Below, piece by piece: positions 15,456-20,116 of a stretch of 20,116 bases of DNA. Source of the DNA: an uncultured Bacteroidales bacterium. Its GTDB lineage: Bacteria; Bacteroidota; Bacteroidia; Bacteroidales; Tenuifilaceae. The DNA lies in assembly GCA_937915475.1 (NCBI GenBank), contig CALGIR010000285.1, positions 1 to 20,116 on the forward strand. The letters are read 5' to 3'. The position numbers and the translations under genes were made by a program. The notes under the pieces were generated by a model that ran no database searches, was not told the origin of the DNA, and saw only the letters and a list, made by a program, of their open reading frames with translations. Numbering within the stretch: position 1 is the stretch's first letter; each line of letters opens with the position of its first letter.

Positions 15456-16502
15456 ATGAAAATTAATAGAGTTATAGCTATAGTATTGATTACCTTCTGT
15501 ACTAATATTGTACACGGACAATACTATAGTTTATTTAACTCCGAAAAGATAAATGTAGAAATAGAGTTCCTCAGACCCAACGTTGAAGCAAGTTCTGGTC
15601 AAACGGTTTTTAATGTAATAAAAATCCGAAATATAAATCAGTCGCAGCAAACATACTCACTTAGTATAACCTACCCCGATGGATGGAGTATTATTGGAGA
15701 GGACAAGTTCGACATTTCAATACCTCCCGTAGATTCATTACTCATACCAATTAGAATTGCTATTGGACCAATGGCCAGGGGAGATATTGGCTATTCAATT
15801 ATAGCCGCTCTGAACGATAGCAAGGGTCAAGTAATTAAAAATGAGTATAGCTTTATTAAGGTTCAAAAAAGTTCGGACACAAGGATTAAAATTCTAGGTC
15901 GAATTCGTTATATTGACCAAAGAACAAGGGGGGGCGATTTAAACATTCAGGTTGAAAACCGGGGTAATAAGGAGGAACTTGTTAGCTTTTTATTTGAGGG
16001 GGAAAGAGGAATGCAGATTAACGGAACAAAATTATCTTCCTTAACAAATGATTACACTATTCCTCCATATTCTGACACTATTATTAAGTTAAATCTATTC
16101 TTTCCAGAAGAGGACAAGGGCGATAGAAACCTCTATCGATTTCAAGTAATTGGCAAAACTATTGATACTCTTTACAGGGCTACTGCTTGGTTTAATGATA
16201 TGGGCAGTACATTTGATAATTACATCAGTGAATCACAGAGGATGCTCATTACAGAGTTAATCTCTAGGGGAGCATTTAGTAATCAAGCCCAGCCCACTTT
16301 TGCGGGAATTTTTCAGGGAAATATCCTTTTAAAAAATAATAGGGATATATCTTATTACTACGAAAACAACGATTTTTATGATGCGAATCAGCTCTACATT
16401 CACAATAGAATGTGGGCAGCCTACCAGCAAAAAAATATTTTTATAAGAGCAGGGGATGTATATAAAAATATTTTTTTGCTGGTAGGCTATATAAAAGCCT
16501 AG
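15456..16502 (+). CDS. Usher-like outer-membrane protein, N-terminal part (frame broken)
   Basis: 348 codons: signal peptide (MKINRVIAIVLITFCTNIVHGQ), then two Ig-like/NEW3-type beta domains (FLRPNVEASSGQTVFNVIKIRNINQSQQTYSLSITYPDGW and ILGRIRYIDQRTRGGDLNIQVENRGNKEE), then the first strands of a barrel (FQGNILLKNNRDISYYYENNDFYDANQLYIHNRMWAAYQQKNIFIRAGDVY). The 'GDV' turn is reminiscent of the 'LRLGDI...GRGV' stretch of FimD/PapC ushers. The frame ends at TAG 16500-16502 just after this motif, with a meaningless tail (KNIFLLVGYIKA). In the -1 frame the sequence continues sensibly as YFFAGRLYKSLEANMQGRGIESDL, so this and the next frame are one gene; a joined product would have 1186 aa. The break coincides with a perfect inverted repeat. 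Likely partner of the two upstream subunits; function inferred. Confidence 0.75.
   Translation: MKINRVIAIVLITFCTNIVHGQYYSLFNSEKINVEIEFLRPNVEASSGQTVFNVIKIRNINQSQQTYSLSITYPDGWSIIGEDKFDISIPPVDSLLIPIRIAIGPMARGDIGYSIIAALNDSKGQVIKNEYSFIKVQKSSDTRIKILGRIRYIDQRTRGGDLNIQVENRGNKEELVSFLFEGERGMQINGTKLSSLTNDYTIPPYSDTIIKLNLFFPEEDKGDRNLYRFQVIGKTIDTLYRATAWFNDMGSTFDNYISESQRMLITELISRGAFSNQAQPTFAGIFQGNILLKNNRDISYYYENNDFYDANQLYIHNRMWAAYQQKNIFIRAGDVYKNIFLLVGYIKA
16418..16488. repeat. Perfect 28-bp inverted repeat at the frame break
   Basis: Left arm 16418-16445 and right arm 16461-16488 are exact reverse complements, with a 15-nt loop (16446-16460). The right arm contains T TTT TTG (16472-16478), in phase for a -1 shift, and a second small stem TAGGCT (16483-16488)/AGCCTA (16496-16501) starts 4 nt later and covers the zero-frame stop. 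Confidence 0.95.
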
Positions 16503-19015
16503 AGGCTAACATGCAAGGGAGAGGTATTGAGTCTGATTTAGTATTTAACAATATTTCTCTAACTACAATTGCAACAAAAAACATTAGAACTAGCATGATT
16601 AATGCTGGCACCGTTGCTACGTACAACGTAAATAGCTCCTTTAACCTATTTGCAGGTGCAGTTTACAGTCAAGGCACACAATACTCTGTTTCATCGCCTT
16701 TAGCAATACTTGGTTCTAATTTTTCAATAAAAAACAGGCATAACTTTATCGTTAAAAGTTTATACAATCCAATATCCTTTTCCTCTCCACTAACAGATGA
16801 AAAATATCGCTATAATGCCTATGGTGGGGAGCTACATTACAATACTAGGGTTGAAAATAACTTAATTCGTTTAAGGGCTCGCTTTGGATCCGATTTTTTA
16901 AATACAAATTATGGGGGTAGAACAAACATTACGTTAAACTCCACTCAGTGGCTAAAAAACAGGTCAAACATCATTTTTAGATTCAATTATATTGATTACC
17001 AGCCATATACATATAGAGATAACCCTGCTACTATAAAGCCCTATAACATTAACCTCAATAGTGAAATTCACTACGGAAGGTTTGTTGCCCCAAAAGTTTT
17101 TATCTATGGTGGCCCGGGAGTTGAGCTCCCTAAAACCGATGTTTTTCGCGCATTGGAAACAGGTACCGATTACTTTAGTACAAGCGTTGGAAAGTTTAGT
17201 GTTGGTAGTAGATTGTTAGGGCTAGTTCCTAACCAAACAATTAATTTACAGGTAATCTTTGGCTATGTTAGTTTTGATAATGCTCCACCTTTGATAACTA
17301 ATTCAGGCCCCATAAGCCCTACTAAACAGCCTTTTACATACCAACATATTTCTGGCAGTGTACGTAGCCGTAATTGGTCGGTACAAGCTATGTATACAAA
17401 TGGGCCCAGATCGGTTTTCGATCACTTTAGCTGGAACTACTTTTCAAGACAAAGTCGCTCCCTTCGAGTGATGCCATCTTTCAACTCCTTTATATTCAAG
17501 GACATCATTCAACTTGAATCTAGTATTAGCTATAATAATGATCTGGTAACAAGGAGCAGCTATACAAATTTCACCAATCAGCTTTATTTCTACCTGCCAA
17601 ATAATTGGCAAATTAGGGGGCTCAATGTTTATTCAACGCAATCTAGGGTTACACCAACCGAAGCGGTAGAAAAATACTCGAATCTTTATTTTGAATTTTC
17701 CGTTCGAAAGGAATTTGGCTTTCAGCAACCCAGGCAAAAATATTACGACCTAGATCTAGTGTTTTTTAAAGATTTTAATGGAGATGGCAAGCAAGATCCT
17801 AACGAACCGGGTATTCAAAATGTTTATGTAAGTATTCAGAAAGCGGATAATGCCACCTCCGATTTTTCATCTTTTGTTTCGGCTGAACTTCTATCGGATA
17901 ATAGAGGTATGGTAAATTATTCTGACATACCTGCTGGTATATATGATATTGTATATTACGTTGTTGACAAAAATGCAGGAACTTTCACAAAAGCTTTAGA
18001 AGATGTAACGCTTAACCTTGAAAAAAACACAGTTAAGCATTTCCCATTTGTAGAAAGAAATAAGGTTTTTGGTAGAATTGTACTAAATCGGAGTCGTCTT
18101 TCAGGTTTGGGTAAAGTTGACCTTTCCAACATTCGACTAACAGCAACCGACAGTCATGGGCGTTCATTTTCGACCTTAACTAATAAAGATGGACATTTTG
18201 AACTTTTCGCACCCGTTACTGACGAATATATTGTTAATATTAATAATGTGTTCTACGAGAACTTCGATTTGAGGCAGAATAATTTCTTGGTTCAGTTTAA
18301 CGGTTACAAGCAGTTTGAGGTGAACTTTGTGCTCGATGAAAAGGTGCGCCGCATTAATTTTGCTGCCACCGATTCGGATATTCGCTCGGGCATACAGCAG
18401 GTTCGTCGTACAACAATTTCAGGAACTGTTAAGGATGCTAATTCGCAGCAACCCGTTAGAGCTAGGGTTAACCTAGTTAATACTCGTACCAATTCTGTAG
18501 TTACTTCTGTCAACTCAAGTGCTACCAGCGGAGAATACACAATGAGCTTTATTGCAGGCGATAGCTATTTACTTGAGGTAATTGCTGATGACTACTGGTA
18601 CCTATCGGAAAATTTAATCCTGGATCAAATAACTACGTTTATGAACATTGGTAGGGATGTTCTGCTTAAACCGGTAACCGTTGGGTCGAGCCTAGATCTG
18701 AACATACGCTTCGATATTAACAGCTCGTTCCTAGCTCCCGAATCTGTTGCCGAACTAAATCGCCTTATCCGTCAGCTTAAGGAGAACCCAACCGTTCGCA
18801 TTGAGATACAAGGACATTACGATAATATGGAAGCGCTTAACCAACCTGCCATTGCCCTTGAACGTGCAAATGCGGTGGGTAAATATCTGGTTGAGAACGG
18901 CTTTAGCAACTTTGACCTTAAGAGTTTGGGTAATACAGACCCATTATCAACAAATGAAACTGAGGAAGGACGTGCACAAAACCGTAGGATTAGTATAGTG
19001 GTGTTGAGTAGATAA
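16466..19015 (+). CDS. Usher-like barrel with SdrD-B, CarboxypepD-like and OmpA domains, C-terminal part
   Basis: The frame is open from 16466; its first ATG is 16511 (834 aa from there), but that ATG follows no signal peptide and lies inside the barrel, so it is the continuation of the preceding gene. Numbering from 16511: about 1-400 beta-barrel strands rich in aromatic and polar residues; about 417-515 a SdrD-B/Cna-B-like domain with a Ca-type motif (FKDFNGDGKQDPNEPGIQNVYVSI); from about 519 (VFGRIVLN) and 635 (TISGTVKDANSQQPVRARV) two carboxypeptidase-regulatory-like sandwiches; 728-834 an OmpA-like domain (LDLNIRFDINSSFLAPES, GHYDN with D771, EEGRAQNRR with R825/R826) that would bind peptidoglycan. 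The product is probably an outer-membrane export or assembly pore tied to the cell wall. GC rises sharply at about 18.29 kb inside the gene. Could be a pseudogene if the break is real and not bypassed. Confidence 0.75.
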   Translation, partial: KYFFAGRLYKSLEANMQGRGIESDLVFNNISLTTIATKNIRTSMINAGTVATYNVNSSFNLFAGAVYSQGTQYSVSSPLAILGSNFSIKNRHNFIVKSLYNPISFSSPLTDEKYRYNAYGGELHYNTRVENNLIRLRARFGSDFLNTNYGGRTNITLNSTQWLKNRSNIIFRFNYIDYQPYTYRDNPATIKPYNINLNSEIHYGRFVAPKVFIYGGPGVELPKTDVFRALETGTDYFSTSVGKFSVGSRLLGLVPNQTINLQVIFGYVSFDNAPPLITNSGPISPTKQPFTYQHISGSVRSRNWSVQAMYTNGPRSVFDHFSWNYFSRQSRSLRVMPSFNSFIFKDIIQLESSISYNNDLVTRSSYTNFTNQLYFYLPNNWQIRGLNVYSTQSRVTPTEAVEKYSNLYFEFSVRKEFGFQQPRQKYYDLDLVFFKDFNGDGKQDPNEPGIQNVYVSIQKADNATSDFSSFVSAELLSDNRGMVNYSDIPAGIYDIVYYVVDKNAGTFTKALEDVTLNLEKNTVKHFPFVERNKVFGRIVLNRSRLSGLGKVDLSNIRLTATDSHGRSFSTLTNKDGHFELFAPVTDEYIVNINNVFYENFDLRQNNFLVQFNGYKQFEVNFVLDEKVRRINFAATDSDIRSGIQQVRRTTISGTVKDANSQQPVRARVNLVNTRTNSVVTSVNSSATSGEYTMSFIAGDSYLLEVIADDYWYLSENLILDQITTFMNIGRDVLLKPVTVGSSLDLNIRFDINSSFLAPESVAELNRLIRQLKENPTVRIEIQGHYDNMEALNQPAIALERANAVGKYLVENGFSNFDLKSLGNTDPLSTNETEEGRAQNRRISIVVLSR

Positions 19016-19017
19016 GT

Positions 19018-19109
19018 CGGTGAATCGGTGAGCGGTGAGCGGTGAGCGGTGAGCGGTGAGCGGTGAGCGGTAAACGGTGAGCGGTGAGTGGTAAACGGTG
19101 GATGGTGGA
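19018..19109. repeat. Heptamer array, (CGGTGAG)n orientation
   Basis: About 12 units of CGGTGAG and variants (CGGTAAA, TGGTAAA, TGGTGGA), starting two bases after the usher-like gene's stop codon. It is the reverse complement of the unit in the arrays at 13.7 and 19.55 kb. One 8-bp step occurs at the start. Confidence 0.9.
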
Positions 19110-19160
19110 TGGGGATTGGGTTTTATTTGTTTGTGTTGATTAATCAAAAAAGGATACTGC

Positions 19161-19544
19161 ATGGGGTTTGCCAATAGTTTTCGAGACCTTGAGGTTTACA
19201 GGTTATCCCGCGAGTTGGCAAAGGAGATTTTCGAGATCACAAAGAAATTTCCTGTCGAGGAGAGATATTCTTTAACTGATCAGGTTAGAAGATCGTCACG
19301 CTCCGTAGGGGCACAAATTGCTGAAGCGTGGGCCAAACGAAGATATGAAAAACACTTTGTTAGCAAGCTAACCGATGCAGATGGCGAACAACAAGAGACC
19401 CAGCACTGGATAGAAGTTGCATTCGATTGTGAATATATTACCAAAGAATTAATGAAAAACCTACAAGACAAATACTCCTCCATAGGCAAAATGCTAGGCA
19501 CAATGATGTCAAAGTCCAACCAATTCTGTCAAAATATACACTAA
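19161..19544 (+). CDS. Four-helix-bundle protein (S23/IVP-like family)
   Basis: 127 aa, matching the small family of four-helix-bundle proteins first known from 23S rRNA intervening sequences: SFRDLEVYRLSRELAKEIFEITKKFPVEERYSLTDQVRRSSRSVGAQIAEAWAKRRYEKHFVSKLTDADGEQQETQHWIEVAFDCEYITKE. The F-DLEVYR, FP-EE-Y-LTDQ-RR-S-S, IAE, and ADGE--ETQHW positions are the family's signature. Members form homopentamers of unknown function; related proteins serve as the accessory Avd factor of diversity-generating retroelements, but no reverse transcriptase is seen here. A possible RBS (AAGGA) precedes the ATG. The gene is not inside an rRNA gene; it is flanked by heptamer arrays in opposite orientation, and its stop codon TAA (19542-19544) lies within the first right-hand heptamer. 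Confidence 0.9.
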   Translation: MGFANSFRDLEVYRLSRELAKEIFEITKKFPVEERYSLTDQVRRSSRSVGAQIAEAWAKRRYEKHFVSKLTDADGEQQETQHWIEVAFDCEYITKELMKNLQDKYSSIGKMLGTMMSKSNQFCQNIH

Positions 19545-19631
19545 CCGATTACTGTTCACCGTTTACCGTTCACCGATTACTGATTACCGCTCACCGCTCA
19601 CCACCAGTCACCAGTCACTAACCACCCACCA
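19541..19631. repeat. Heptamer array, (CTCACCG)n orientation
   Basis: Thirteen 7-bp steps in one phase from CTAACCG through ATTACTG, TTCACCG, TTTACCG, ATTACCG, CTCACCG, decaying to CCAGTCA, CTAACCA and CCCACCA. It is inverted relative to the array at 19018-19109 and has the same orientation as the 13.7 kb array. Confidence 0.9.
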
Positions 19632-19694
19632 CAAAAAACGCCAAGACTAAAAACATCCCAATATCCTAAAAGATTCCACTTGCCAACCAAGCAA

Positions 19695-19702
19695 TATCTT
19701 TG
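19695..19702 (+). promoter_or_regulatory. -7 box candidate for dapB
   Basis: TATCTTTG is an exact TAnnTTTG match 30 nt upstream of the dapB ATG; a clear -33 element is not seen. Confidence 0.4.
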
Positions 19703-19732
19703 TACTTTTATGGCATCAATTAAAACCTTGGT

Positions 19733-20116
19733 ATGAACATTGCAATTATTGGCTACGGCAAAATGGGGCACGAGATTGAGGCCATTGCCACCGAAAGAGG
19801 ACATAAAATTACACTTGCTATTGACATGAACAATAGCCATGAGCTAAACTCTGCTTCGCTTAAAATGGTTGATGTTGCCATTGAGTTCACTACCCCCGAA
19901 ACAGCATTCAAAAATGTTGAGATCTGCCTTAAAGCAGGAGTTCCCACTGTTTGCGGTACAACAGGATGGTTAAGCAAATTAGAAGAGGCAAAACGCATTG
20001 CAGAACAGCATAGTACAGCATTTTTTTACGCATCCAACTACAGTATTGGGGTAAACCTGTTCTTTAAGGTAACCCAGCTGCTGGCAAGACTTGCCAATAA
20101 GCATAACGGATATGAT
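19733..20116 (+). CDS. dapB: 4-hydroxy-tetrahydrodipicolinate reductase, 5' part
   Basis: The first 128 codons are in the window; the gene runs off the end. DapB reduces hydroxy-tetrahydrodipicolinate with NAD(P)H in lysine/diaminopimelate synthesis in the cytoplasm. Seen are the N-terminal Rossmann motif MNIAIIGYGKMGHEI (1-15), AIEFTTPE (49-56), the nucleotide-loop motif CGTTGW (74-79) and FFYASNYSIGVNLFF (97-111), the conserved A-NFS-G segment. The catalytic HH--K-D-PSGTA region lies beyond the window. Bacteroidota DapB proteins are usually short (about 240 aa), so roughly half is visible. It has its own promoter candidate and follows the heptamer array after a 100-bp spacer. Confidence 0.93.
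   Translation, partial: MNIAIIGYGKMGHEIEAIATERGHKITLAIDMNNSHELNSASLKMVDVAIEFTTPETAFKNVEICLKAGVPTVCGTTGWLSKLEEAKRIAEQHSTAFFYASNYSIGVNLFFKVTQLLARLANKHNGYD

Noticed and set aside
16446..16460. Invertible DNA switch between the 28-bp arms
   Set aside because: A 15-bp segment is too short for a known recombinase inversion, no recombinase is nearby, and inverting it would not restore the frame.
19161..19544. Avd of a diversity-generating retroelement
   Set aside because: The fold family is related, but there is no reverse transcriptase, template repeat or variable repeat in the window.

Overview
The window looks like a chromosomal segment of a Bacteroidota bacterium, probably of the Bacteroidales/Marinilabiliales type. 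Evidence: a T9SS C-terminal sorting domain on the first gene, signal peptides ending in A/G-Q, promoters of the TTG-N19..21-TAnnTTTG type instead of -35/-10 boxes, a short GyrB lacking the enterobacterial insertion, a large TPR lipo/periplasmic protein paired with a plug-less TonB-receptor-like barrel, and intergenic arrays of heptamers plus CCTGAGCGAAGTCGAAGG palindromes. No tRNA, rRNA, CRISPR or transposase gene was found.

Region 1 (1-8.65 kb) is mostly ordinary: the 3' end of a T9SS-secreted protein (with an odd 45-bp frame-breaking duplication at the window edge), convergent idi (isopentenyl-diphosphate isomerase), a 1032-aa TPR protein followed by an outer-membrane barrel, then gyrB with a strong terminator.

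Region 2 (8.8-13.6 kb) holds, on the minus strand, a probable two-gene operon of a PapD/DUF916-like periplasmic Ig-fold protein and a MORN_2 (YwqK-like) repeat protein; then about 0.9 kb of non-coding DNA with two related MITE-like palindromic elements; then a plus-strand TPR-coiled coil-TM-SpoIIE phosphatase.

Region 3 (13.7-19.0 kb) is the most interesting part. It opens with an uninterrupted array of 35 heptamers, then a surface-structure locus: two related small secreted proteins sharing an LRL-VVSGGNI motif (candidate structural subunits) separated by a strong terminator, then an usher-like outer-membrane gene made of Ig-like domains, a beta-barrel with usher-like 'GD...GRGI' motifs, a SdrD-B-like domain, two carboxypeptidase-regulatory-like domains and a C-terminal OmpA peptidoglycan-binding domain. 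This last gene is split into two reading frames exactly at a perfect 28-bp inverted repeat; a U UUU UUG heptamer followed 4 nt later by a small hairpin lies in the frame overlap, so a -1 frameshift, a template-switch mutation or an assembly error are all possible. The GC content also steps up sharply near 18.3 kb within the gene. I infer, without proof, a Bacteroidota chaperone/usher-like export system, with the PapD-like protein of region 2 as candidate chaperone.

Region 4 (19.0-20.1 kb) contains a four-helix-bundle (S23/IVP-like) gene bracketed by heptamer arrays in inverted orientation, and the 5' part of dapB.
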